Source of the DNA: Micromonospora okii
GTDB lineage: Bacteria; Actinomycetota; Actinomycetes; Mycobacteriales; Micromonosporaceae
NCBI RefSeq assembly: GCF_020884795.1
Contig: NZ_BBZF01000014.1
Coordinates: 1-64,000 of the forward strand
Length of the DNA stretch: 64,000 nt
Direction: 5' to 3'
Part shown: positions 36,335-46,148 of the stretch, piece after piece
Layout of the letters: the number at the start of each line of letters is the position of its first letter
Position numbering within the stretch: the stretch's first letter is position 1
Notes under the pieces: generated by a model
Told to the model about the DNA's origin: nothing
Database searches by the model: none
What the model saw: the letters and a program-made list of their open reading frames with translations, nothing else
Made by a program: the position numbers and the translations under genes

Positions 36335-36604
36335 AGTTGTTTCGCTCCTGTTGCGATTTCACCGGCCCGGTACGGGCGGTGCACGGGTGAGCGCCGACCG
36401 GCACAGTGGGGTTTGGGCCGGAGGTTGCTCGGTGGACTGGCTACGCGCCCGGGGTAGAGGGCGCCGGACGCGTGCCGGATACCAGCGAACCATTCTGCCA
36501 GACGACGCCCGGATTCCTCACGGCGGACCCGGGCGGGCCGCCGACGGCGACGCCCGAGTGACGGACGACACGCCCCCGCGGGCCGGCGGGCGGTCCCGGG
36601 CGGC
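36335..36604. other. 270-bp gap upstream of rpsP
   Basis: Holds the rpsP leader and promoter region. TGGCAGAATGGTTCG on the minus strand near 36490-36505 could be a -10 region (AGAATG), but no matching -35 is clear. No gene is visible. Confidence 0.4.
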
Positions 36605-37252
36605 TCAGCGGACCGGCGGGCGGTCCCAGCCGGGCGGCAGCTCGTCCGGCAGCTCCCAGTCGGCCGGCGGGGCGAAGTCGCACCAGGTGCCGTCGAAGGG
36701 GAACTCGCCGGCCTCGGCGAGCCGGATCACCCGCTCCCCCTCGGCGCGGACCGCCTTCTCGTCGGTCACCCAGTAGTGCTCGGGGAACGCGAGGCGCTCC
36801 ACGAACTCGTCCTCGTCCTTCCACTCCCAGCCCAGGTCGGGCCTGACCACCACGTCGAGGTCCTGGTCCACCATGTCGACCCCGGCGAGCGCGCCGTCGT
36901 CCCACCGGACGCCGGGCTCCTCCAGGTTGACGTACCAGTTGGTGAACCGGCCCTGGTCGTCGCGGAACCACCAGACGGAGTGGGCGGCCCCGGCGGGCAG
37001 GAACTTCAGCACGGGGGGCCCGTCCCAGTGGCCGCGCTTCAGTCGGTAGGACGGGGTGATCCACTCGGTGAAGGGCACCGCCCGCATGGTCAGCCCGGCC
37101 GCGTTCACCTCGTGCGCCACCGGCGCGCCCCGGGGGACCCAGAGCAGCAGCCCCCGCTCGTCGTCGAGGACCACGCGGGCCGTCCGGGCCCACCCGATCC
37201 GGCCGTGCCGCACGTTGCGGTGCATGATCAGCCGACCCGGTTCGAAGTGCAC
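36605..37252 (-). CDS. DUF402 family protein
   Basis: 215 aa. Blocks typical of DUF402/FomD-like phosphoesterases: HSVWWFRDDQGRFTNWYVNL, then WDDGALAGVDMVDQDLDVVV and WKDEDEFVERLAF. Relatives hydrolyse nucleoside diphosphates or cytidylyl intermediates. Substrate here unknown. GTG start. Lies between rpsP and proS without overlap. Confidence 0.85.
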   Translation of the reverse strand: MHFEPGRLIMHRNVRHGRIGWARTARVVLDDERGLLLWVPRGAPVAHEVNAAGLTMRAVPFTEWITPSYRLKRGHWDGPPVLKFLPAGAAHSVWWFRDDQGRFTNWYVNLEEPGVRWDDGALAGVDMVDQDLDVVVRPDLGWEWKDEDEFVERLAFPEHYWVTDEKAVRAEGERVIRLAEAGEFPFDGTWCDFAPPADWELPDELPPGWDRPPVR

Positions 37253-37270
37253 GCCACCACCTTCAGGGCT

Positions 37271-37324
37271 GTTGACAGGGGGCCCCTGCTCTACCGAAAA
37301 CGTTAGTAAGGGGCCCTTCCTTAC
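37271..37324. repeat. dispersed 55-bp intergenic repeat, copy 2
   Basis: Located between the proS stop and the DUF402 start. Contains GGGGGCCCCTGC and GGGGCCCTTCCTTAC around the centre CTACCGAAAACGTTAG. On the minus strand it begins a few bases behind the proS stop, matching copies 1, 3 and 4. Confidence 0.75.
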
Positions 37325-37327
37325 ACC

Positions 37328-38734
37328 TCAGTAGGCGCGGGCCAGGACGGCGACCAGGTCCGGCTCGTCCTCCGAGTCCGGCACCGAGCCGTCGGCGCGC
37401 AGCAGGCACCGGACCGTGACGCCCTGGCCGTTGGCCTCGGCCTCGCCGGCCGCGCCGACCGCCGACCACGGCACCCGGGCCCAGCCGGTGGCCGCCGCCT
37501 CGATCGCCTCGGCGAGCGTGGCGACCTCGACGGTGCGGGACTCGCGGTGGGCGAGGGCCTGGTCGTGCAGCGCCTTCTGGTCGGCCTCCAGGGCGGCCAG
37601 CACCGCGCCGACCACGTCGGCCACCGGCGTCGGGGACTTCGAGCCGTCCGTACGCCGGACCACGACCGCGTTGCCGGCGGCCAGGTCGCGGGGGCCGACC
37701 TCGACGCGTACCGGATAGCCGCGCAGCTCGGCGTCGACGGCCCGGCGGCCGAACGGGGTGTCCGTACGGTCGTCGAGCGCAACCCGGACCCCGGCCTCGC
37801 GCAGGCCGTCGCAGAGCTTGGCCGCCGCCTCGCCGACGCCCTCGCCGGCCTTGACCACCATCACGTACGCCTGCACGGGCGCCAGCCTCGGCGGCACCCG
37901 CAGGCCGTTGTCGTCGCCGTGGGCCATGATCAGGCCGCCGAGCATCCGGGTCGAGGTGCCCCAGGACGTCGTCCACGCGTGCTCCCGGCCGCCCTCGGCC
38001 GAGGAGTAGCTGATGTCGAACGCCTTGGCGAAGTTCTGTCCCAGCTCGTGGCTGGTGCCGAGCTGGAGGGCCTTGCCGTCGCCCATCATGCCCTCGCACG
38101 TGTACGTGGCGGTGGCCCCGGCGAAGCGCTCCCGGGCGGTCTTGAGGCCCACCACCACCGGGATGGCGAGCACGTTGGCCATCAGGTCCTCGTACGCCTC
38201 GTGCAGGATGCGGCGCGCGTAGGCGCGGGCGTCGTCACGCGTGGCGTGGGCGGTGTGCCCCTCCTGCCAGAGGAACTCGCTGGTGCGCAGGAAGACCCGG
38301 GGGCGCAGCTCCCAGCGCACCACGTTCGCCCACTGGTTGAGCAGCAGCGGCAGGTCCCGGTACGAGTCGATCCACTTGGCCATGAACTCGCCGATCACCG
38401 TCTCGCTGGTGGGGCGCACCACCACCGGCTCGGCGAGCTGCTTGCCGCCGCCGTGGGTGACCACCGCCAGCTCGGGCGAGAAGCCCTCGACGTGCTCGGC
38501 CTCGCGCTTGAGGTAGCTCTCCGGGATGAACAGCGGGAAGTACGCGTTCTCCGCGCCCGCCGCCTTGATCCGGGCGTCCATCTCGGCCTGCATCCGCTCC
38601 CAGATGGCGTAGCCGGCCGGTCGGATGACCATGGTCCCCCGGACCGGGCCGTTGTCGGCCAGCTTCGCCTTGGCGATCAGGTCCTGGTACCAGCGGGGAA
38701 AGTCCTCCGCCCGGGGAGTGAGCACGCGTGCCAT
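37328..38734 (-). CDS. proS: prolyl-tRNA synthetase, short archaeal/eukaryotic-like type
   Basis: 468 aa without the bacterial editing insertion, so of the ProS type 3 group. Class II motifs: VRGTMVIRPAGYAIWERMQ, VVVRPTSETVIGEFMAKWI, RWELRPRVFLRTSEFLWQEG and a HELGQNFAKAF, GREHAWTTSWG stretch. C-terminal anticodon domain with VRVALDDRTDTPFGRR. ATG start. Faces away from a TetR gene, with 22-bp repeats in the shared upstream region. Confidence 0.95.
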   Translation of the reverse strand: MARVLTPRAEDFPRWYQDLIAKAKLADNGPVRGTMVIRPAGYAIWERMQAEMDARIKAAGAENAYFPLFIPESYLKREAEHVEGFSPELAVVTHGGGKQLAEPVVVRPTSETVIGEFMAKWIDSYRDLPLLLNQWANVVRWELRPRVFLRTSEFLWQEGHTAHATRDDARAYARRILHEAYEDLMANVLAIPVVVGLKTARERFAGATATYTCEGMMGDGKALQLGTSHELGQNFAKAFDISYSSAEGGREHAWTTSWGTSTRMLGGLIMAHGDDNGLRVPPRLAPVQAYVMVVKAGEGVGEAAAKLCDGLREAGVRVALDDRTDTPFGRRAVDAELRGYPVRVEVGPRDLAAGNAVVVRRTDGSKSPTPVADVVGAVLAALEADQKALHDQALAHRESRTVEVATLAEAIEAAATGWARVPWSAVGAAGEAEANGQGVTVRCLLRADGSVPDSEDEPDLVAVLARAY

Positions 38735-38764
38735 GACCGCACATCCTATGCGCCCGACGCCGGG

Positions 38765-38915
38765 ACGCCGTCATCGGGCGCGGCGGAACGCCGTCATCGG
38801 ACGCGGCGGGGCACCGCCCCGGGGCGCGCGACGGGTCACCGCCGGGCCCGTGGCGGGTCACCGCCGGGCCCGTGGCGGGTCACCGCCGGGCCCCGTGACG
38901 GGTCACCGCCGCGGG
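38765..38915. repeat. 22-bp and 23-bp tandem repeats between divergent proS and TetR genes
   Basis: Two 23-bp units (from 38765 and 38788, core GCCGTCATCGG) are followed by three and a half 22-bp units (from 38832, 38854, 38876, 38899; core GGGTCACCGCCGGGCCC). The period is two helical turns. They lie between the starts of proS and the TetR gene. Confidence 0.8.
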
Positions 38916-38948
38916 ATGCGGCAGGCGGCCGTCGTCGGATGTCGGCCG

Positions 38949-38954
38949 TAGACT
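38949..38954 (+). promoter_or_regulatory. leaderless-type -10 hexamer TAGACT
   Basis: TAGACT lies nine bases before the ATG of the TetR gene, with no ribosome site in between. Confidence 0.4.
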
Positions 38955-38963
38955 TCGGCCACG

Positions 38964-39557
38964 ATGGGTGAGTTCAGGGACGCCGCCCGGCAGCGACTGC
39001 GGGACGGCATCGTCGACGCCGCGCGGGCGCAGGCGATCGCCGCCGGCTGGGACTGCGTGCGGATGGGCGAGGTGGCCGCCGCGTCCGGGGTGAGCCGGCA
39101 GACGGTCTACAACGAGTTCGGCACGAAGGCGGGGCTGGCCGAGGCGCTGGCCCGGCGCGAGGTGGACCGGTTCGTCGGCGACGTGCGGACGCGCCTGGCG
39201 GAGCACGGCGGCGACGTGCGGGCCGGCGCGTACGCGGCGATCGCGCACACCCTCACCACGGCGGCGGACAATCCGCTGCTCAAGGCGATCCTGACCAGCG
39301 CCCGGGGCGGCTCGGACGAGCTGCTCCCCTACCTGACGACGCGCTCGGAGCTGGTGCTGGGCGAGGCGACCGGCGCGCTGCGCGAGTGGGCACGGGTCCA
39401 CCTGCCGGCGGCGGACCCGACCGGGCTGGCGTTCGCCGCCGACACCATCGTCCGGCTGGTGGTGAGCCACATCGTGCTTCCGCAGGCCCCGCCCGAGCAG
39501 ACCGCCCGCGCCCTCGCCGACCTCGCCCTGCACCTCTTCCTGCACCCCGTCGCCTGA
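38964..39557 (+). CDS. TetR-family transcriptional regulator
   Basis: 197 aa. Helix-turn-helix about residues 25-60 (GWDCVRMGEVAAASGVSRQT, VYNEFGTKAGLAEALARRE). The C-terminal ligand domain is predicted all-helical and has no assignable ligand. Single gene, divergent from proS, so autoregulation through the 22-bp repeats is possible. Its 3' end is duplicated twice after the stop. Confidence 0.9.
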   Translation: MGEFRDAARQRLRDGIVDAARAQAIAAGWDCVRMGEVAAASGVSRQTVYNEFGTKAGLAEALARREVDRFVGDVRTRLAEHGGDVRAGAYAAIAHTLTTAADNPLLKAILTSARGGSDELLPYLTTRSELVLGEATGALREWARVHLPAADPTGLAFAADTIVRLVVSHIVLPQAPPEQTARALADLALHLFLHPVA

Positions 39558-39618
39558 CGCGCCTGTTCCTGCACTCCGGTGGCTGACGCGCCCCTTTCCT
39601 GCACCGTCGCGTGACACG
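39533..39618 (+). repeat. 29-bp tandem duplication of the TetR 3' end
   Basis: Three units of 29, 29 and 28 bp at 39533, 39562 and 39591 share TTCCTGCAC and the closing TGACGCG/TGACACG. The first carries the real stop, the others are beyond it. Confidence 0.8.
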
Positions 39619-39639
39619 CGGGGCCCGGCGGGCGGTGCG

Positions 39640-40719
39640 TCAGCGCAGCACGCGACCGCGCAGGACGATGCGGGACGGGGTGCGCACCACGGACAGGTCG
39701 CGCCGGGGGTCGACCGGGTAGACCGTGAGGTCCGCGAGGCCGCCCTCGACCAGGCCGGGGAAGCCGAGCCACTCCCGGGCCCGCCAGGAGGCCGCGGCGA
39801 GGACGTCCACGGCCGACATGCCGGCCTGCTCGTGCAGCAGCAGCATCTCCTCGGCGGCCAGCCCGTGGTCGATGCCGCCGCCCGCGTCCGTGCCGACGTA
39901 GATGGGCACCCCCGCCTCGTACGCCGAGCGCACCACCTCGGGGAAGCGGTCCCGCAGAGCGATCATGTGGTCGGCGTACCCGGGGAACTTCGCGCGGGCC
40001 TGGTCGGCGATCCCGCCGAACGTCCGAATATTGATCATCGTGGGCACCAGGGCGGTGCCCTGCCGGGCCATCAGGTCGATCAGGTCGAGGCTGAGCCCGG
40101 TGCCGTGCTCGACCGAGTCCACCCCGGCCCGCACCATGATCTCGACGCCCGCCTCGGAGAACGTGTGCACGGCCGCCCGCGCCCCGGCGGCGTGCGCGGC
40201 GGCCACGGCGGCGGCCATCGTGTCGGCGTCCCAGGCGGGGGCGAGGTCGCCGACGCCCCGGTCGATCCAGTCGCCAACCAGCTTCACCCAGCCGTTGCCG
40301 GCGGCGGCCTGGGCGGCGACGGTGGCCGTCACCTCGGCCGCGTCGACCTCCACCCCGATGTCGCGCAGGTACCGCCTCGGCGGCGCGACGTGCCGCCCCG
40401 CGCGGGCCAGTCGCGGCAGTTCCGGCTCGTCGTCCAACTCCGGGTACGGGTACGGCGAGCCGGCGTCGCGGATGGCGAGCACCCCGGCGTCCCGGTCGAC
40501 GCGGGCCAGCTCGCGGGCCTGGTCCAGGGAGGTGATCGGCGCGCCGCCCCGCGCGATGCCGATGTGGCAGTGGGAGTCCGTCAGGCCGGGGAGGACGAAG
40601 CCCCCGTCGACCACGGTCTCCGCCCCGGGCACCGGGTCGAAGGTGACCCGGTCGCCGACCAGCCAGAGATCCCGGACCTCGTCGTCGGGCAGGAGCACGC
40701 CGCGCACATGCAGAGCCAT
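39640..40719 (-). CDS. amidohydrolase
   Basis: 359 aa metal-dependent hydrolase of the imidazolonepropionase/prolidase-like group. Metal motif GLTDSHCHIG, Lys in GWVKLVGDW, His in AVHTFSEAGV and SVEHGTGLS, Asp in YVGTDAGGG. Cytosolic. Substrate unknown. ATG at 40719 chosen because TAGGAC lies seven bases upstream. A GTG two codons earlier is also open. Confidence 0.9.
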   Translation of the reverse strand: MALHVRGVLLPDDEVRDLWLVGDRVTFDPVPGAETVVDGGFVLPGLTDSHCHIGIARGGAPITSLDQARELARVDRDAGVLAIRDAGSPYPYPELDDEPELPRLARAGRHVAPPRRYLRDIGVEVDAAEVTATVAAQAAAGNGWVKLVGDWIDRGVGDLAPAWDADTMAAAVAAAHAAGARAAVHTFSEAGVEIMVRAGVDSVEHGTGLSLDLIDLMARQGTALVPTMINIRTFGGIADQARAKFPGYADHMIALRDRFPEVVRSAYEAGVPIYVGTDAGGGIDHGLAAEEMLLLHEQAGMSAVDVLAAASWRAREWLGFPGLVEGGLADLTVYPVDPRRDLSVVRTPSRIVLRGRVLR

Positions 40720-40737
40720 GCGCACAGTCCTACCCGA

Positions 40738-41316
40738 TCACTCCTTCGTCCGCGCAAGGACCTCCTGGCGACGCCTCGTCCACGCCGGCAGGTCGAGGGT
40801 CACCTTCCAGGGCCGGTCGAGCGTGACCAGACCGTCGGTCTCCACGCTGGGGTCGTAGCCACCCTTGGGACTCAGCAGAAGCTCGGTGAGGGTGACCTTC
40901 TCACGCAGCGGGTCGATGACCCAGTAGGCGTTCACTCCCGCGTTGGCGTAGAGCCGCACCTTCTCGTGCCGGTCGCGGATGGTGGAGTCCGGAGAGATCA
41001 CCTCGACGGCGAGCAGGGCGTCGTGGACGGGCACGGGCGACCGGTTGGCCTGCTCGACACGGATGACGACCACGTCCGGGCGGGGCTCGTTGCGACGGTC
41101 GATCGACAGTGACTGGTCCATGCTGACGAAGTAGTCATCCGGGCAGTGCAGCTCGAGGGCGAACATCACCCGACCGCAGATGAACTGATGGAGTGGCGTC
41201 GGTGACGGCACGATCAACCTTCCGTTGATCAGTTCGTACGGAAGGTCCTTCGGCAGGTCGCCGAGGTCGTCGACCGTCCACTCATGCCGTTCGGGCAGGC
41301 TCGGCGCTGCGGTCAT
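40738..41316 (-). CDS. Uma2 family (DUF820) nuclease-fold protein
   Basis: 192 aa. WTVDDLGDLPKDLPYELING, RPDVVVIRVEQAN, LLAVEVISPDSTIRDRHEKV and YANAGVNAYWVIDP match the Uma2 restriction-endonuclease-like fold. The E-V-I-S-P-S/D core is intact. Function in vivo unknown. Lies 18 bases upstream of the amidohydrolase start, so the two may share a transcript. Confidence 0.88.
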   Translation of the reverse strand: MTAAPSLPERHEWTVDDLGDLPKDLPYELINGRLIVPSPTPLHQFICGRVMFALELHCPDDYFVSMDQSLSIDRRNEPRPDVVVIRVEQANRSPVPVHDALLAVEVISPDSTIRDRHEKVRLYANAGVNAYWVIDPLREKVTLTELLLSPKGGYDPSVETDGLVTLDRPWKVTLDLPAWTRRRQEVLARTKE

Positions 41317-41384
41317 GGCATCTCCTTCCGGGGGGCGACATCACCGTAGGACACGAATTCGTCGCCCACCGTCACCGACACGCG

Positions 41385-42941
41385 TCAGCGGGGGTGGTTG
41401 TCCCCCTTGCCGAGCTTGTTGAAGTCGATCTTCGGCAGCTTGAAGCCCGGGGGCAGGCCCTGACCGGCGGCCAGGTCGTTCGGGTCCAGGCCCGGCGGGA
41501 GCTGCGGCATGCCGCCGGGGAAGCCGCCCGGCATCCCCGCGCCCGCCCCGGCGCGCGGCCGGTTGCCGCCCTTGGTGCCCTTGCGCTTGTTCTTCGGCGA
41601 CTTGGTCGCCTTGCGCCGGCCGCCACCGGGCAGGCCCATCATGCCGCCCATCTGCTTCATCATCTTCTGCGCGTCGGCGAAGCGGTTGAGCAGTTGGTTG
41701 ACGTCCATCACCGTGACGCCCGACCCGTTGGCGATGCGGGCCCGGCGGGAGCCGTTGATGATCTTCGGGTTGGTGCGCTCGGCCGGGGTCATCGACCGGA
41801 TGATCGCGGTGACCCGGTCGAAGTGCTTGTCGTCCAGCTCGGCGAGCTGGTCCTTCATCTGCCCCATGCCCGGCATCATGGCCAGCACGTTGGCGATCGG
41901 GCCCATCCGCCGGACCGCGATGAGCTGGTCGAGGAAGTCCTCCAGGGTGAACTGCTGACCGCCCATCAGCTTGGCGGTCATCTTCTCCTTCTGATCGGTG
42001 TCGAAGGCCGCCTCGGCCTGCTCGATCAGAGTGAGGACGTCGCCCATGCCGAGGATCCGGCTGGCCATCCGGTCGGGGTGGAAGACGTCGAAGTCCTCCA
42101 GCTTCTCGCCGGTGGAGGCGAACAGGATCGGCTGCCCGGTGACCTCGCGGACCGACAGCGCGGCACCGCCCCGGGCGTCGCCGTCGAGCTTGGAGAGGAC
42201 CACGCCGGTGATGCCGACCCCGTCGCGGAACGCCTCGGCGGTGCGCACGGCGTCCTGACCGACCATCGCGTCGATGACGAAGATGACCTCGTCGGGGTTC
42301 ACCGCGTCGCGGATGTTCGCGGCCTGCTGCATCATCTCGGCGTCGATGCCGAGGCGGCCGGCCGTGTCGACGATGACGATGTCCCGGGCGGCCCGCTTGG
42401 CGTGCTCGATCGAGGCCCGCGCCACCTGGACGGGGTCGCCGGTGCCGTTGCCGGGCTCCGGGGCGTACACCTCGACGCCCGCGCGACCGCCGAGCACCTG
42501 GAGCTGCCCGACGGCGTTGGGACGCTGGAGGTCGGCGGCGACCAGCAGCGGCTGGTGGCCCTGGGCCTTGAGCCAGCGGGCCAGCTTGCCGGCCAGGGTC
42601 GTCTTGCCGGAGCCCTGGAGGCCGGCCAGCATGATCACCGTCGGCGGCTGCTTGGCGAACTGGAGTCGCCGACTTTCCCCGCCGAGGACGTTGACCAGCT
42701 CCTCGTTGACGATCTTGACGATCTGCTGGGCCGGGTTCAGCGCCTGGGAGACCTCCGCGCCGCGCGCCCGCTCCTTGACGTTGGCGATGAAGCCCTTGAC
42801 CACCGGCAGGGCGACATCGGCCTCCAGCAGCGCCAGGCGGATCTCGCGCGCGGTGGCGTCGATGTCGGCGTCGGTGAGCCGCCCCTTGCCGCGGAGCTTG
42901 GTGAAGATCCCGGAGAGGCGGTCACTCAAGGTGTCAAACAC
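41385..42941 (-). CDS. ffh: signal recognition particle protein Ffh
   Basis: SRP54 GTPase that binds 4.5S RNA and signal sequences. 518 aa. N domain (residues 1-90), G domain with GLQGSGKTT at 107-115, VDTAGRLG and KLDGDARGGAAL, then the Met-rich M domain ending in QKMMKQMGGMMGLPGGG. The Gly/Pro tail (PGGFPGGMPQLPPGLDP) is longer than in E. coli. The ffs RNA was not seen in this window. Confidence 0.97.
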   Translation of the reverse strand: MFDTLSDRLSGIFTKLRGKGRLTDADIDATAREIRLALLEADVALPVVKGFIANVKERARGAEVSQALNPAQQIVKIVNEELVNVLGGESRRLQFAKQPPTVIMLAGLQGSGKTTLAGKLARWLKAQGHQPLLVAADLQRPNAVGQLQVLGGRAGVEVYAPEPGNGTGDPVQVARASIEHAKRAARDIVIVDTAGRLGIDAEMMQQAANIRDAVNPDEVIFVIDAMVGQDAVRTAEAFRDGVGITGVVLSKLDGDARGGAALSVREVTGQPILFASTGEKLEDFDVFHPDRMASRILGMGDVLTLIEQAEAAFDTDQKEKMTAKLMGGQQFTLEDFLDQLIAVRRMGPIANVLAMMPGMGQMKDQLAELDDKHFDRVTAIIRSMTPAERTNPKIINGSRRARIANGSGVTVMDVNQLLNRFADAQKMMKQMGGMMGLPGGGRRKATKSPKNKRKGTKGGNRPRAGAGAGMPGGFPGGMPQLPPGLDPNDLAAGQGLPPGFKLPKIDFNKLGKGDNHPR

Positions 42942-43073
42942 GCGAACATCCCGTTTGTCAGTGTTCCGGCGGGCACAACGCGGCCGGGCGCACGGGTCCG
43001 GCCACCGCTAGGGTAGCCCGCCACCCGCGCCCGCGCTCCGGCCCTGTCTCGCTCCGGCCCGCCGGGCCACCCT

Positions 43074-43128
43074 GTTGGCAGGGGGCCCTTCCTATGCAGA
43101 AAGCGTTAACAGGGTGCCCTTCCTTACC
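43074..43128. repeat. dispersed 55-bp intergenic repeat, copy 3
   Basis: Between ffh and glnB, starting eight bases past the glnB stop on the minus strand. Blocks GGGGGCCCTTCCTATG and CAGGGTGCCCTTCCTTAC around GAAAGCGTTAA. Best match to copy 4. Confidence 0.78.
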
Positions 43129-43135
43129 CGGCGGC

Positions 43136-45023
<1,888 letters not shown>

Positions 45024-45112
45024 GCTGGCCTCCTAAAGGTGAGGTTCCCTCCTTCGCGGCCTCCGGGCAGCGCCGCCCGTACGCCGGTTGCGCCGAAGCC
45101 TGCTCGCCCCTC

Positions 45113-45171
45113 GTTTCCCCGACGGTCACGCGGCATTTCCGCGCGGTGACGTCCTGTTTCGTACGCGTGAA
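45113..45171 (-). promoter_or_regulatory. three tandem GlnR-like boxes upstream of amt
   Basis: On the minus strand: TTCAC-n6-GAAAC, then GTCAC-n6-GAAAT, then GTGAC-n7-GAAAC, each pair about 21 bp from the next. This matches the actinomycete GlnR consensus (gTnAc-n6-GaAAc) and the known nitrogen control of amtB-glnK. Confidence 0.65.
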
Positions 45172-45198
45172 GAAACCCCCACCTGCCCCCTGATGCAT

Positions 45199-45239
45199 GG
45201 AAAGAGTGGCCATCCCGGGCGGGAATGACCACTCTTTCC
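45199..45239 (-). terminator. 11-bp hairpin after the kinase-like gene
   Basis: GGAAAGAGTGG (45199-45209) and CCACTCTTTCC (45229-45239) with an inner imperfect palindrome (CATCCCG...CGGGAATG). It lies 39 bases past the stop at 45278. Confidence 0.65.
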
Positions 45240-45277
45240 GCACATCTGCGCACTTTGAAGGCGCGGGGTGGAGCGGG

Positions 45278-46066
45278 TCAGCGGAGGGCGTGTTCCAGGG
45301 TGTGGCGCTCGTAGTCCAGGAGGCGCAGGTCGCGCATGGGGCGGCGCAGGTGGCCCTTGTGCACGATGCGGACGAACGCCGGCTCGCCCGCGGCGGCCAT
45401 CCGGCGGATGCCCTCCACGTGGTCGACGATCCGCTTGCGGATGGTGCGGACCAGCCGGTGCCGGTCCCGGGGGATCAGCCCGTACGCGTCGGCGAACAGC
45501 CGCAGCCGGCGCGGGCGGTCGGGGTGCTTCCAGCCGAGGGTGATCGAGTCCCGGTCGGCGAAGATCGGCACCCAGGTCCACGCCGCGTACGCCACGTCGT
45601 AGATGCGTGCCCCGGGCGAGGCGAGGTCGAAGTCGATCAGCCCGAGCGTGCCGTCCGGCCGCCAGATGACGTTGTGCGGGGCGGCGTCGTGGTGGCAGAT
45701 CACCTCGGTGTCCGGCGGCGGCGGGCCGAACGAGCGCCACACGGCCCCGGGCGGCGGGGCGAAGCCGTACTGGGCGTCGTGGAACATGCGCAGCATGGTG
45801 GCCACGGTCACCAGCGCCTCGTCGGTGACCCAGTGCGGGGCCAGCGGGTACTCCCCGCACTCCCCCTCCAGGTACGACAGCACCTCCCGGTTGCGCTCGT
45901 CCATGCCGAGCGCCCGGGGCGCGCCGGTGAACCCCACGTACTCCAGATGACGCAGCAGGGCGTGCACGGACGGCGTCCACGGGCCGGCGTTGCGCCGGAC
46001 GGTGTCGCCGACGCGGACCACGGTGCTCACGTTCCCGCCGTGCAGCGGGATCTCCTGCGAAGTCAC
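45278..46066 (-). CDS. aminoglycoside-phosphotransferase-fold protein
   Basis: 262 aa. The catalytic-loop-like ICHHDAAPHNVIWRPDG and metal site LIDFDLASPGARIYDVAY show the APH/choline-kinase fold. Unlike true APH enzymes the loop reads HHD rather than HGD. Substrate unknown, and resistance should not be assumed. GTG at 46066 chosen for its GGGAGA site. Convergent neighbour of nothing, and upstream it abuts ftsY after 82 bases. Confidence 0.85.
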   Translation of the reverse strand: MTSQEIPLHGGNVSTVVRVGDTVRRNAGPWTPSVHALLRHLEYVGFTGAPRALGMDERNREVLSYLEGECGEYPLAPHWVTDEALVTVATMLRMFHDAQYGFAPPPGAVWRSFGPPPPDTEVICHHDAAPHNVIWRPDGTLGLIDFDLASPGARIYDVAYAAWTWVPIFADRDSITLGWKHPDRPRRLRLFADAYGLIPRDRHRLVRTIRKRIVDHVEGIRRMAAAGEPAFVRIVHKGHLRRPMRDLRLLDYERHTLEHALR

Positions 46067-46148
46067 GTACGGTCTCCCGAGGCCCGGCGCCGGGTGGCGG
46101 CCCTCGCGCCACCCGGCGTGCGCGCGATCGTCACTGGTCACTGCGAGG

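Noticed and set aside
38832..38915. Plasmid-type iterons
   Set aside because: No replication initiator gene nearby and the site lies between two chromosomal housekeeping/regulator genes.
45278..46066. Aminoglycoside resistance gene
   Set aside because: The fold matches, but the catalytic loop differs and nothing ties it to a drug. Left as a kinase-fold protein.
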